Shown here: piece by piece, positions 1-8,011 of the stretch | How positions within the stretch are numbered: position 1 is the stretch's first letter | How the letters are laid out: every line of letters starts with the position of its first letter | DNA from: an uncultured Acetatifactor sp. | GTDB taxonomy: Bacteria > Bacillota > Clostridia > Lachnospirales > Lachnospiraceae | DNA: 29,892 nt | Assembly: GCA_910578215.1 (NCBI GenBank) | Contig: CAJTPH010000033.1 | Coordinates: 1-29,892, forward strand | Reading direction: 5' to 3' | Position numbers and translations under genes: made by a program | Notes under the pieces: generated by a model | Database searches by the model: none | Seen by the model: the letters and a program-made list of their open reading frames with translations, nothing else | Told to the model about the DNA's origin: nothing

Positions 1-371
1 CGCCCTTCTGCTGGGGGACAAGTCAGGGCTGGATGCGCAGGTAAAGGATTTGTATGTCCTCCGCCAGTGCTGCCTGCTCCACATATCCCGATTAACCGCC
101 TGATTCCACGCACCGATCCTGCCACGGCACAGACCGGCCCCAGAAGCAGCGCAAATGCCGTCAGCACAATTCCTGCCCCCAGCATCCACTCCCCTACGGA
201 AAACGCAAACACCCCTGTCAGCCCCCCATAGAGATTCACCCACAGGGGAAAAATATTTGCGATATACCAGTCGGAAAACGCCCGGCTGTTCCACGCCGCA
301 GCATTCAATACGACCACCAAAAGTCCGATAATAGCAAAAATAATGATTTGAATATGTTTTTTTATCTTCAT
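1..371 (-). pseudogene. DUF3810-type membrane protein, N-terminal part only, running off the window
   Basis: Reading leftward from an ATG at 371, with AGGAG a few bases upstream, the frame stays open to the window edge (123 codons). Residues 6-25 form a hydrophobic helix. The stretch NSRAFSDWYIANIFPLW followed by FAFSVGEWML matches the opening of DUF3810 proteins, which are membrane proteins of unknown function usually around 350 residues long. A second hydrophobic helix follows near residues 65-85. After about residue 100 the reading turns into low-quality Gly/Pro-rich sequence, and that DNA instead encodes a ComEC segment on the plus strand. The gene therefore appears cut off by a junction within roughly bases 50-100. 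Whether the break is real or an assembly chimera cannot be told from the window. The family call is fairly secure; the pseudogene status depends on the junction being real. Confidence 0.65.
2..55 (+). pseudogene. comEC: ComEC/Rec2 fragment (18 codons)
   Basis: Frame 2 of the plus strand reads ALLLGDKSGLDAQVKDLY, which closely matches the conserved start of the ComEC competence/channel domain (LLGDKSGLD..VKDLY, normally followed by an AHILAISGLH-type block). After base 55 the match stops at once and the frame ends at a TGA at 101-103. ComEC is the inner-membrane DNA uptake channel. Only this tip is present, antiparallel to the DUF3810 gene, so it is a remnant or a mis-joined contig end. The identification is by motif recall on a short segment. 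Confidence 0.5.
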
Positions 372-401
372 AAGCTCCTGCCGCCCGGCGGCATATGTAT
401 G

Positions 402-449
402 AAGGGGCTGTTGCAAAACTCAGAAAATTTTGTTTTGCAACGGCCCCTT
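402..449 (-). terminator. Strong inverted repeat after the DUF3048 gene
   Basis: Two 18-base arms (402-419 and 432-449) pair with a single G-T mismatch around a 12-base AT-rich loop. The hairpin lies 12 bases past the stop codon of the minus-strand DUF3048 gene and separates it from the DUF3810 gene. The T tract on the minus strand is short, so termination is likely but not ideal. The first 21 bases of its plus-strand reading recur with one change at 12138-12158. Confidence 0.6.
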
Positions 450-461
450 GCCTTTAATGTC

Positions 462-1685
462 TTATTCCCAGGACATAAACTGAGAATATTCCTTCCAAAT
501 ACAACAGATCCATGTCTTACCCTGGTTCAGGACGATTTCCTTGCCGTTCTCGTCATAGAAAAGGTTGGGAGCCGTGTCGCTGTCACGTTTCCAGGTTCCC
601 TTGATAACCTTGCCGTTTGTAAAGACATAGGCATCTCCCGTGCCGTGTACTCCAAAGCCAAGATAATCCTTTGAAGGGTCGTCGGGAATCTTCTTCTCGC
701 CGTGACAAATCTTAAATACCACATTGGTAACGGCAAGCTGCTCATTATTCATCTCATCTATGTGTGCCGAACCATACTGAGTGCGGTAGTAAAGCCCGTC
801 GTCCTCATTGTATGCAAAGCAGGGATTGTGCTTTCCGTAGCCGCCCGCATTGCTCTGGGTGCCGCCGGGGAAAATCCTTGTGGCATCGGGATAGCTGTCA
901 TAGGTAGCTATGTAGCCGTCTTCCGCAAAGGAGAATGCCTTTACAAAGGTATCCCTGTACTCGGTCTCATAGCCAAGCTTTTTCACTCCCGAATTGTATC
1001 CCTTGATAAACAGGTAGCCTGTGTGCTCGCTGGCATACTTGCTTCCTCTGTCTATACGCCCGTAAGCCTCGCTTACGCCGTTGTTGATGCCTGCAAGGGG
1101 AGTACTGATATTGTCAATTCTGTCGGAATTGATCAGCTCCTCCACCCAGGGTCTCGCCAACCCCCAGTTGCAGTAAATGGAATCATATGCCATCGCTTCA
1201 TAGAGATAATAATCACGGGCGCTTCGCACGGAGCCGATGTGATCCAGATCGTCGTAATCCTCAAACAATCCCATCAGACGGGTAATACGTCCCTCCACGG
1301 GAGCCTCGTAAATAATGCTGGCGGCGGAGATCCCGTACTGGGGAAGACTCACCTGGATATTGTTAATCATAACCGCCATGTTTCTTCTCTTGACGACAGA
1401 TTCCTTCTTCCACTCCCCGGTCAGATAGCTCTGCATCTTACCGTCTACAACCGTCCTCACTGTAATGGGATGGTTTTCGCCGCCGGCAAGCTTACCTCCC
1501 GTGGAAATTGCCGGCGGAGTCGCCGCAGGCTCGGGCGTCGCCCCTGTATTCGGTCCCTGCGTATTTGCCGTAGGCGCATCCGTTACCAATGGCACCGGGT
1601 CTATGATAACCGGAGAATCATTCTCGCCGCATCCTGCCAAAATACCCAGCGCAATAAACAATGCCGCTAATACTTTCTTTTTCAT
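462..1685 (-). CDS. DUF3048 (YerB-like) lipoprotein
   Basis: This 407-residue secreted lipoprotein has a basic start (MKKK), a hydrophobic core and a lipobox ending LAGC, so the mature protein should be lipid-anchored at Cys19 on the outer face of the membrane. A Pro/Thr/Ala-rich linker runs to about residue 75. The DUF3048 domain then begins with RRNMAVMINNIQVSLPQ, continues through EGRITRLMGLFEDYDDLDHIGSVRSARDYY, and carries on to the C-terminus. The length is normal for the family, whose type member is B. subtilis YerB; its biochemical role is not known. The start is supported by AAGGA about 12 bases upstream in the minus-strand reading. The gene is monocistronic, with the 402-449 hairpin downstream. 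The family call is secure; no function is claimed. Confidence 0.9.
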   Translation of the reverse strand: MKKKVLAALFIALGILAGCGENDSPVIIDPVPLVTDAPTANTQGPNTGATPEPAATPPAISTGGKLAGGENHPITVRTVVDGKMQSYLTGEWKKESVVKRRNMAVMINNIQVSLPQYGISAASIIYEAPVEGRITRLMGLFEDYDDLDHIGSVRSARDYYLYEAMAYDSIYCNWGLARPWVEELINSDRIDNISTPLAGINNGVSEAYGRIDRGSKYASEHTGYLFIKGYNSGVKKLGYETEYRDTFVKAFSFAEDGYIATYDSYPDATRIFPGGTQSNAGGYGKHNPCFAYNEDDGLYYRTQYGSAHIDEMNNEQLAVTNVVFKICHGEKKIPDDPSKDYLGFGVHGTGDAYVFTNGKVIKGTWKRDSDTAPNLFYDENGKEIVLNQGKTWICCIWKEYSQFMSWE

Positions 1686-1837
1686 AGATAATATCCTTAA
1701 TTCCTTTCTGCTTCATTTTTATCTATTTTATATCCAAATACCCTGTTTTGTCCATTCTTTCCTTAAAAAATTAAGTTTTTCTTACAGGAAATTTTTACTA
1801 AATGACTATTAAATGGCTTTTCTTTATCATTATTTTG

Positions 1838-1846
1838 TGCTAAAAT
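1838..1846 (+). promoter_or_regulatory. Extended -10 promoter for the small protein gene
   Basis: TGCTAAAAT is an extended -10 element (TG, one base, then TAAAAT at 1841-1846). It lies about 28 bases before the ATG at 1875, with AGGAGG at 1861-1866 between. No good -35 box is visible at the 17-base spacing, as is common with extended -10 promoters. Confidence 0.5.
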
Positions 1847-1874
1847 AACAAAAAAAGCATAGGAGGTTTACTTT

Positions 1875-2102
1875 ATGCATTTTAAAGAAGATTTCAATAT
1901 GGCCGATTTTATGGAAGCTGCCAAGGACTGCACCGGCGACGTATTCTTTCATTCCGTTGAGGGCGACATCGTAAATTTAAAGTCTCTGCTCTCCCAATAT
2001 GTGCTGGCATCCATTGCCTGCAAGCCGGATCTGCTCAAAAATGCGCGCGTGGTCTGCACGCAGGACGAGGACTATGCAAGATTATCCTGTTTTCTGCAAT
2101 AG
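1875..2102 (+). CDS. Small conserved Lachnospiraceae-type protein (75 aa), function unknown
   Basis: A clear AGGAGG (1861-1866) stands 8 bases before the ATG. The 75-residue acidic protein has no membrane segment. The pattern FMEAAKDCTGDVFF, then GDIVNLKSLLSQYV and a terminal ED-rich segment, resembles a family of about 70-residue proteins common in Lachnospiraceae. Those are sometimes labelled 'polyA polymerase' in automatic annotation, with no visible basis. The gene stands alone on the plus strand between two minus-strand lipoprotein genes. It converges on the esterase gene with 31 bases between the two stop codons and no obvious terminator there. It is real on the evidence of its promoter, ribosome binding site and family resemblance; no function can be proposed. 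Confidence 0.75.
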   Translation: MHFKEDFNMADFMEAAKDCTGDVFFHSVEGDIVNLKSLLSQYVLASIACKPDLLKNARVVCTQDEDYARLSCFLQ

Positions 2103-2133
2103 CCCCGCCCGCGTCTTTCATACAGGAGCTTAC

Positions 2134-4341
2134 TTATTCCGCGTATCTCTTATAAATTGCCTGTACGCCCGTCACTGAGGTTGTGACCTCCTTGCCGGTA
2201 CTGTCCTTGTGGACCACATCATAGGTCGTCATATCGTTCAGGGACAGCCCCTCCAGAGTATGACCCTGCCCGTCCGTCGCACCGTCTGCCTTCTGCTGTG
2301 CAAGCGAGGTCGCAATCAGCTCCGCCACCTTCAGCGCTCCGTGATAGGACAGATGAAGCGTGTCCTCCTCCACCTTCCTCTGCGGATTATAGAGATGGTA
2401 ATTCTGCGCCACATAGGTTCTTCCCACTACGGAATACCATTCTCCCGTCATCTTTCCGGTATCCACAAGAAACACCTGTTTTTGCTCCGCAAGCTTTCTT
2501 ATGGCGTCCATAAACGGCGCAAGCCCGCTGCCCTCGGGAGTGCCGAACTCTCCAAGCTCGTTTCCGTTTGCATCCTTCCAGAATTTACAACTCTGCATCG
2601 TTGTTGCGAGAATGACAATGATTCCCTTTTCCTGGCACTCGTCTATCATTTTCGTCAGATACAGCACCATCTCGTCCACATTGCTGTAGGAGCGGTCATT
2701 GATGCCCGCCTGCAAGATAAAATAGTCCCCGGGCTGCCCGTTCTGTACCACGCCGGGAAACGCCATCTCATACCAGCTCTTGGCAAACGTGCCGCCGCCC
2801 GCAAGGTTGGTAACGGCATTTTCTTCCGTTACATACTGTGCAAACACCTGTCCCCAGCCGGTCTGGTATCTGCCGGGCTGCGGTTCGGAAGTCTCTATGG
2901 GATAATAATTGCTTACCGTGGAATCCCCGCCTATATAAATATGTACCCTGCGCTCCGTGATCTGGGGAGTCTTCCTGATCTCCACAGCGGCAAGGGAATA
3001 ATCCTTTTCACTGAGCGAAAGTCTCATGGTTCCGCCCTCAACACGCACATCCTCCATGAGATAGACGTAAGGCAGCGCCCCGCTTCTGTCTCCGGTTCCC
3101 TTATTTCCCACGTTGGTTCCCTGAGAAGCGCCGTTGACACGCACGGTTGAGCGTCCGGTGCCGGACTTGGGCTTGGTTATTCTGATATTGTAAAAGCCGT
3201 CCGGAAGGGCTGCGACAAACATGCCGCTCTCATTGCGCAGGGTTACGCCTCCCGTGGTACCCGCCACCGCTCCGTAGAAGCCGTAAAATTCCTCTCCGGT
3301 GTACTTTTCCGCGGCATCCACATGTACATAGCCGTCCTTCTCATCAAATTCGCTCAGGCCCAGACCGAACAGCAGCACGGGTGACACCTCCACTGCCGCC
3401 GCCTTTTCCAGCTTGAGATTTATTTTTCCGCCTTCGCCGGCACGCATATCCTCCTTTGTCACGCTTCCGTCCTCATGACGGACGGTTACCTGATAGATCG
3501 TATTCGGAGTATAATTTACCAGCCCCGTCACATCCACGGAAAGCTCCTGCAGACCGGAAGCATTTTCGTTTATGTAGGCATAAGCGCCCGGGTCCACCGC
3601 CCTCTCCTGGGAAAAATCGATCTCCCTCAGAATCTTCACCTTCGCCTGCGCCAGCTGCTCCAGCGCCGCCGCATCCGGCTGATAATCCTCCAGGCTGTGC
3701 ACAATAAAACGCTTCTCCGCCGTGACGCCGTCTATGGTAGCGCAAACCGCGCCGTAATCAATCTCCGTACCCGGCAGAAAGCACTGAAGCGCGCCGTTTC
3801 TTACCGTCAGATTTTCATTGCTGGTCTCCCATAAAACATCCTCCAGCGCGGGCGCTTCCATAGGCTCCCCGTACTGGTCAAGGCAGTTTATCAAAGAAAT
3901 TTCCGGCTGTTCCCGCCTTTTTACCGCGTCAGGGAGAGAGATCTCAAACGAAGCAACGCGCTGTGCCTCACGCACATGCAGCGTAGCAGTCAGCGACTGG
4001 TCCTCGCCCTCCCCCCATGCTGCCTTCAGAGTGATATCCGTGCCGTTGATGTCTCCCGCCACATAGGCGTCAGTGATGGTGACAACACCCTCCTCGCTGA
4101 CGGAAACCCCTTCCCCGGAGCTCAAAATACTCCATGTCACGCCCTCAACCGGCTGCGCCTCCTCCCCCTTCGTCACCGTAAAGGGAGCCGACTGCGCCGT
4201 CTCTCCCGTATGGGGCGCATAAATATATTCCTGTCCACCTGTAATCTGCATATTTCCTTCCTTTCCGCACGCCGTCAGCAAAATCAGACCTGCCACTGAC
4301 AAAGCCTTTGCTAAAATCCTACGTACCCTTATTTTTTTCAT
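2134..4341 (-). CDS. Lipoprotein with Ig-like repeats and a CE12-like SGNH rhamnogalacturonan acetylesterase domain
   Basis: The protein (735 residues) probably removes acetyl groups from rhamnogalacturonan of pectin at the cell surface. The lipobox LTAC puts the lipidated Cys at residue 25. Residues 45-125 look like a bacterial Ig-like (BIG2-type) domain and 130-215 like a second. A beta-sandwich around 320-455, containing FGLGLSEFDEKDGYVHV, resembles the domain preceding CE12 esterases. The SGNH hydrolase follows: GGDSTV with nucleophile Ser474, the Gly block NLAGGGTF near 512-519, GIND with Asn548, and DTLHLSYHG supplying Asp660 and His663. I start at MKKIRV because CAGAGGTG stands 8 bases before it; a start 12 codons upstream lacks such a site. 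A PL11 rhamnogalacturonan lyase lies 8 kb away. The hydrolase class is secure; the exact substrate is inferred. Confidence 0.85.
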   Translation of the reverse strand: MKKIRVRRILAKALSVAGLILLTACGKEGNMQITGGQEYIYAPHTGETAQSAPFTVTKGEEAQPVEGVTWSILSSGEGVSVSEEGVVTITDAYVAGDINGTDITLKAAWGEGEDQSLTATLHVREAQRVASFEISLPDAVKRREQPEISLINCLDQYGEPMEAPALEDVLWETSNENLTVRNGALQCFLPGTEIDYGAVCATIDGVTAEKRFIVHSLEDYQPDAAALEQLAQAKVKILREIDFSQERAVDPGAYAYINENASGLQELSVDVTGLVNYTPNTIYQVTVRHEDGSVTKEDMRAGEGGKINLKLEKAAAVEVSPVLLFGLGLSEFDEKDGYVHVDAAEKYTGEEFYGFYGAVAGTTGGVTLRNESGMFVAALPDGFYNIRITKPKSGTGRSTVRVNGASQGTNVGNKGTGDRSGALPYVYLMEDVRVEGGTMRLSLSEKDYSLAAVEIRKTPQITERRVHIYIGGDSTVSNYYPIETSEPQPGRYQTGWGQVFAQYVTEENAVTNLAGGGTFAKSWYEMAFPGVVQNGQPGDYFILQAGINDRSYSNVDEMVLYLTKMIDECQEKGIIVILATTMQSCKFWKDANGNELGEFGTPEGSGLAPFMDAIRKLAEQKQVFLVDTGKMTGEWYSVVGRTYVAQNYHLYNPQRKVEEDTLHLSYHGALKVAELIATSLAQQKADGATDGQGHTLEGLSLNDMTTYDVVHKDSTGKEVTTSVTGVQAIYKRYAE

Positions 4342-4427
4342 AGCGTTTTCACCTCTGCTTTTTTGATAAGTATACACCTCTCAAGGGGTTCGCACAATGG
4401 AAATTTTATTTTGGCGGCTGATTAAGG

Positions 4428-4480
4428 AAATAGGGTCCGCCGGGCGGCTGAGCCATTCAGCCGGACGACAGACCCTATTT
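4428..4480 (-). terminator. Inverted repeat after the first DegV gene
   Basis: Arms AAATAGGGTC (4428-4437) and GACCCTATTT (4471-4480) pair perfectly and enclose a smaller CGGCTGA/TCAGCCG stem. The element lies 36 bases past the stop of the minus-strand DegV gene and ahead of the esterase gene, so it most likely ends the DegV transcript. The T-rich tail on the minus strand is weak. Confidence 0.6.
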
Positions 4481-4515
4481 ATTTATACAGGCAAGGCGCC
4501 AACAGCCCTCACATT

Positions 4516-5346
4516 CTATGCAAGCTCGCAGCCCATGAGGATCGCGCCCCTCTCGGCATAATAGCTGCAAAGACCGCGTGCCTTGTAAACCAATACATCC
4601 GCGCCGTGATAAAGCTCCTTTATCGCCGCCTTTATCTGATTTGCCAGAGGCTCGTTTTCAACATGGCTGATACGTATTTTCCCCCCGTTGTAGCCCAGCT
4701 TCTTCAGCTCATCCAGCATTTTTGCCACAACCCTTTTATCTCCGCGGCTCTTGGTAATAGGCTGCAGGGTTCCCTGGCTGCTAGCCATCCCGATAATGCT
4801 GATTCCCAGCACTCCGATCGCCGAAGCGATTGCCTTGTTGATCCGTCCGTTTTGAGCCAGATTATGCAGTGACTTCAAAGAGAACAACAGCCTCGTCTTT
4901 TTCTTATATTCTCTCGCCTTCTGGCAGACCTCCTCAAAGCTGCAGCCCTGGTTGTTCAGCTCCATCAGCTTTTCTACAAAAAGACGTATTTCGGCGCCTG
5001 TGCTCAGGGTATCGAAAACCTGGATCTTTACGTCAGGATTTTCCTTCAAATACAAATCTCTGGCTACCATGGCGGAATTGTACGTTCCCGACAGGCCGCT
5101 GGTCAGCGTCGCAACATATACCACGTCCGCTCCCCTGAACGCATTCATCCAGCATTCTACATTGGGGCAGGCCGTGTAGGATCTTCCCTTGTACGACTCC
5201 AGCTCGCTCAGCATCTCGTTAATGTCCAGATCCTCGTCCAGCCAGTTATGTTTGTCTGTGGAAATTGTCAAAGGAACTGTCGTAAGGTTACTGTACTCTG
5301 TATCCCGCATATCGCAGGATGAATCCACAACAAATTTAACGTTCAT
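4516..5346 (-). CDS. DegV family protein (FakB-like fatty-acid-binding protein)
   Basis: DegV/FakB proteins bind one fatty acid and present it to the kinase FakA for phosphorylation before phospholipid synthesis. This copy has 276 residues, the normal length. It opens MNVKFVVDSSCDM (the family's DS-containing first strand), has TACP at 58-61 where most members have TS-P, TSGLSGTYNSA at 82-92, and a LKSLHNLAQNGRI segment matching the usual L.YL.KGGRI block. The start at 5346 is chosen because GGGGGAAG precedes it and the family fold begins there; an in-frame ATG 18 codons upstream would add unrelated residues. It diverges from a tetR gene, with a promoter overlapped by a palindrome at 5447-5476. 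It is most divergent from the second DegV (6202) in its N-terminal motifs. The ligand is unknown. Confidence 0.88.
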   Translation of the reverse strand: MNVKFVVDSSCDMRDTEYSNLTTVPLTISTDKHNWLDEDLDINEMLSELESYKGRSYTACPNVECWMNAFRGADVVYVATLTSGLSGTYNSAMVARDLYLKENPDVKIQVFDTLSTGAEIRLFVEKLMELNNQGCSFEEVCQKAREYKKKTRLLFSLKSLHNLAQNGRINKAIASAIGVLGISIIGMASSQGTLQPITKSRGDKRVVAKMLDELKKLGYNGGKIRISHVENEPLANQIKAAIKELYHGADVLVYKARGLCSYYAERGAILMGCELA

Positions 5347-5446
5347 TTTTCTTCCCCCGGTATGGCGCACGACCGCTCCATACATCCTTTCAGAAATCAT
5401 ATTTTTACTCTTTTTCCAAACAACATAGTTTCAATAACTACTTTAT

Positions 5447-5476
5447 ATTGTAACCCAAACTCTTTTATGTTACAAT
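5447..5476. promoter_or_regulatory. Symmetric divergent promoter with palindromic operator
   Basis: ATTGTAAC (5447-5454) and GTTACAAT (5469-5476) form a perfect inverted repeat with 8-base arms. Because of the symmetry both strands read TTGTAA, 17 bases, TACAAT, a good housekeeping promoter. The minus-strand version (-35 at 5475-5470, -10 at 5452-5447) serves degV; the plus-strand version (-35 at 5448-5453, -10 at 5471-5476) serves tetR. A dimeric repressor bound here would block both at once; the TetR protein is the obvious candidate. Confidence 0.65.
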
Positions 5477-5500
5477 TTACAAAACAAGGCACTTTGTAAA
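5476..5500. promoter_or_regulatory. Second palindrome, candidate TetR operator
   Basis: TTTACAAA (5476-5483) and TTTGTAAA (5493-5500) are perfect 8-base arms around a 9-base spacer. The element starts at the edge of the tetR -10 box and covers the expected tetR transcription start, a typical place for an autoregulatory operator. It shares the TTACAA/TTGTAA core with the neighbouring promoter palindrome. Confidence 0.5.
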
Positions 5501-5552
5501 GATTTGTGTTTTCAGCTTCCGTTTTAAGTGATAAAAAAGAAGGAGCTCCTGT

Positions 5553-6101
5553 ATGAAATTTCTCACCGAACATATAACGACCCAGAACAAGACCAGACGC
5601 AGCCGCTTTACAAGAATGTGCATCGGAGAAGCGGTCATTGAATTGATGAAAACCGCCGAATATGAAAATATTAAAATTTCCGATATTGCCAGACGCTCCG
5701 GTATCTCGCGGATGACCTTCTATCACTACTACGATTCCAAGCTTGCAGCCCTGACGGATTATCTGGATGAAATTATTCTGCTGTATTTAAAAGAAAGCCG
5801 TAAAAATCCCGATGTGGGAAGATTTCAGGAATATTCGCATATCCTTTTTTCACTGAATTTCTTTGACCAATATGCGGATTATTTTTTAGTGATGGCACAG
5901 GCGGGGCTGTATTCGGTCCTGATAAACGGAATCAACGAATTTATGACCTCCCGTTTCACCTCCGGGTTCAAAAGCTCCCTTTACGGCCTGTATTACTATG
6001 CCGGCGCGCTGCTGAATACCTTCCTGAAATGGGAGGAGGGCGGAAAACAGGAGCCCGCGGAAAGAATTGCGGAAATTATTTCCCGCTCCCTGCCCGCGTG
6101 A
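5553..6101 (+). CDS. TetR/AcrR family transcriptional regulator
   Basis: A 182-residue repressor. The N-terminal helix-turn-helix is clear: ENIKISDIARRSGISRMTFYHYYDSK at about 38-63, with the family's TFYHYY recognition-helix ending. Residues 70-182 form the variable all-helical ligand and dimer domain. The ribosome binding site AAGGAG lies in a short AGGAGCTCCT palindrome just before the ATG. The gene lies between two degV genes, diverging from the first over the 5447-5476 promoter and preceding the second by 100 bases on the same strand. That context suggests it senses a fatty acid or acyl-CoA and controls exogenous fatty acid use; this is inference from gene order and operators. The family call is secure. 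Confidence 0.88.
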   Translation: MKFLTEHITTQNKTRRSRFTRMCIGEAVIELMKTAEYENIKISDIARRSGISRMTFYHYYDSKLAALTDYLDEIILLYLKESRKNPDVGRFQEYSHILFSLNFFDQYADYFLVMAQAGLYSVLINGINEFMTSRFTSGFKSSLYGLYYYAGALLNTFLKWEEGGKQEPAERIAEIISRSLPA

Positions 6102-6126
6102 ATCAAAGGCCCCGCGGGAATAAATG

Positions 6127-6155
6127 TTGACAAACCCTTCCCTGTACACTAAACT
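6127..6155 (+). promoter_or_regulatory. Promoter for the second DegV gene
   Basis: TTGACA (6127-6132), 17 bases, then TAAACT (6150-6155), followed by GAGAGGTGA ahead of the ATG at 6202. A separate promoter means this degV need not depend on read-through from tetR. Confidence 0.6.
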
Positions 6156-6201
6156 TCTTAGCATGCATAAAAAATAACAACTCTGAGAGGTGACACGAAT
6201 T

Positions 6202-7044
6202 ATGAGTATACACATTATAACGGATTCCGCCTCTGACATTTCTGCGTCAGAGAGGGAAAACCTGACCGTTCTGCCCATGACCATCACGTTCGGCGAGACG
6301 GAATACCAGGACGGGGTAACGCTGACTCACAGGCAGTTTTACGAAATGCTGGTGGAAAGCGATTCCCTGCCTGTCACAAGCCAGATCCCGCCCTTTATTT
6401 TTGAGGAAGCCATGGGCAGAATTGTCGAAAACGGCGATACGGCAATTGTCGTAACCATATCCGGCAAGCTGTCCGGCACATGGCAGAGTGCCATGACCGC
6501 TGCGGCCGCTTTTGGAGATTCCGTCTATGTTGTTGACAGTGAAAACGTGACCATCGGCGAACACATTCTCGTCAATTACGCCTTTGAACTGATAGACCGT
6601 GGAATGAACGCCGCCGAAATTGTGGCGGAATTAAACCTTGCAAAGAAAAGAATTCATCTGGTTGCGCTTTTGGATACCCTGGAATATTTAAAGAAGGGCG
6701 GTCGCGTCTCCAGCGCCGTTGCCTTTGCCGCAGGCGTGCTCTCCATCAAGCCTGTCATCGCCATTCAGGACGGAGAGGTTGTCATGCTGGGCAAGGCGCG
6801 GGGTTCAAAGCAGGCAAACAACCTGATTGCCGAGCAGATTCAAAAGGCGGGCAGCATAGATTTTTCCATGCCCTATCTGCTTGGATACACAGGCTTAAGC
6901 GACGCCCTGATTCAGAAATATATAGAAGACAATGCCCCTCTCTGGAAAAACGAGACCGACCGGCTTCCCGTAGGCAGCGTAGGCGGCACCATCGGTACTC
7001 ATACGGGACCCGGCGCAATTGCCGTGGCCTGGTTTTCAAAATAA
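6202..7044 (+). CDS. DegV family protein (FakB-like fatty-acid-binding protein), second copy
   Basis: The 280-residue product has the full set of DegV motifs: HIITDSASDIS at the N-terminus, VTSQIPP at 58-64 (the TS pair that contacts the fatty-acid carboxylate in FakB), ISGKLSGTWQSA at 86-97, DTLEYLKKGGRVSSA, and the late glycine-rich GGTIGTHTGPGA. I start at the ATG at 6202 because GAGAGGTGA lies about 9 bases upstream; a GTG four codons earlier overlaps that site. Its own TTGACA promoter lies upstream, and it follows a tetR gene that also flanks a first degV (4516-5346). Two DegV proteins with different motifs usually imply different fatty-acid preference. Its stop codon is only 7 bases from the convergent acyltransferase stop. 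Confidence 0.9.
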   Translation: MSIHIITDSASDISASERENLTVLPMTITFGETEYQDGVTLTHRQFYEMLVESDSLPVTSQIPPFIFEEAMGRIVENGDTAIVVTISGKLSGTWQSAMTAAAAFGDSVYVVDSENVTIGEHILVNYAFELIDRGMNAAEIVAELNLAKKRIHLVALLDTLEYLKKGGRVSSAVAFAAGVLSIKPVIAIQDGEVVMLGKARGSKQANNLIAEQIQKAGSIDFSMPYLLGYTGLSDALIQKYIEDNAPLWKNETDRLPVGSVGGTIGTHTGPGAIAVAWFSK

Positions 7045-7051
7045 CAGTCAT

Positions 7052-8011
7052 CTACTGCCGGGGCGTCACCGTGTACATGGGTCTGCTCCATCGCCCAAGT
7101 TCCCAGCTGAGCAGCACCACGGCAAAGGAAAACACGCCGATCAAAAATACCGCAGACCACTCATTCCTGCCGTCTGTCCGCAAAAGCGCAGCAAGCGGCA
7201 GGAATACTATGTGCAGCAGATAGGCGGGCAGGGTGTCCCCTCCTATTTTCGTCACGGGAAGCTTTCTGGCGGGAACCGCCGCCAGAGCAAGCGCCCCAAG
7301 GCTAAGTGCCGCCAGAAGACTTATCCCTCGTATAATACAGCCTTCCGGTACGGAAAGCGAAAAACTGTCATAACCCGCCGCCTGATAAAAGAACTCATAG
7401 GGCACATTCCTTAAAGCCGCCCACAGTGGCAGAATTCCCAGTCCTCCCGCGGCTGCAAGAGCGAATCTGCATTTAACCGAGGGGCCCTCCTGCAGTCTCA
7501 CCGGGCAAAAAGCACCCAGTAATACAAATGGAAAGAAGCAGACCGTCCGGGACAGGGACAGGAATCTCCCAAGGGGCAGAGCACCGCACAGCAGGGAACA
7601 AACTGCCGCTGCCAAAAGCAGAATAACATGCCCATGACGGTGTCTTTCCCGCCAGAAACAGACCGCAGCTGCCGCCAGCGCCCAAAGGCAGAGCGACAGC
7701 AGATACCACAAATGCCAGAAGGGCTCCGTCAGCCTCATATCCGAATACCCCGCCAGCCGTCCACCCAGCACAATCACGCCCTGGACCGGAAAATACAGAA
7801 AAAGGGCCGCGCGCGCCTGTTTCAGACATTTCTGAACCGTCTTCAGATGCAGCCCTGTCACAAACGCAAAAAGGGGCATATGAAAAAGGTAGATGATTCT
7901 GTAGACAATGCTGCCCTGCGCCTGGATTTGTTCAAGACTGTGCCCCAGCACCACCAGCACGATCAGCAAAAGCTTTAAATTACACAAATATGTGCATCTG
8001 TTTTTAATCAT
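7052..8011 (-). CDS. Acyltransferase-3 family membrane protein
   Basis: The protein (319 residues) is almost entirely hydrophobic, with about ten membrane helices. Its N-terminus LKLLLIVLVVLGHSLE then YRIIYLFHMPLFAFVTGL is the hallmark of acyltransferase-3 proteins (fucose 4-O-acetylase/OatA type), with His24 and His44 at the expected positions. Such proteins move acetyl or succinyl groups across the membrane onto surface sugars; the acceptor here is unknown. The start is placed at 8011 because its A is the last base of the upstream TAA (TAATG overlap) and GGGAGGGGG lies 9 bases before it. The sigma-like gene and this one are therefore translated in a coupled way, suggesting a joint job. Confidence 0.85.
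   Translation of the reverse strand: MIKNRCTYLCNLKLLLIVLVVLGHSLEQIQAQGSIVYRIIYLFHMPLFAFVTGLHLKTVQKCLKQARAALFLYFPVQGVIVLGGRLAGYSDMRLTEPFWHLWYLLSLCLWALAAAAVCFWRERHRHGHVILLLAAAVCSLLCGALPLGRFLSLSRTVCFFPFVLLGAFCPVRLQEGPSVKCRFALAAAGGLGILPLWAALRNVPYEFFYQAAGYDSFSLSVPEGCIIRGISLLAALSLGALALAAVPARKLPVTKIGGDTLPAYLLHIVFLPLAALLRTDGRNEWSAVFLIGVFSFAVVLLSWELGRWSRPMYTVTPRQ

Noticed and set aside
702..1670. 322-codon plus-strand frame opposite the DUF3048 gene
   Set aside because: Antisense shadow without a start site; the minus-strand product has a signal peptide and family motifs.
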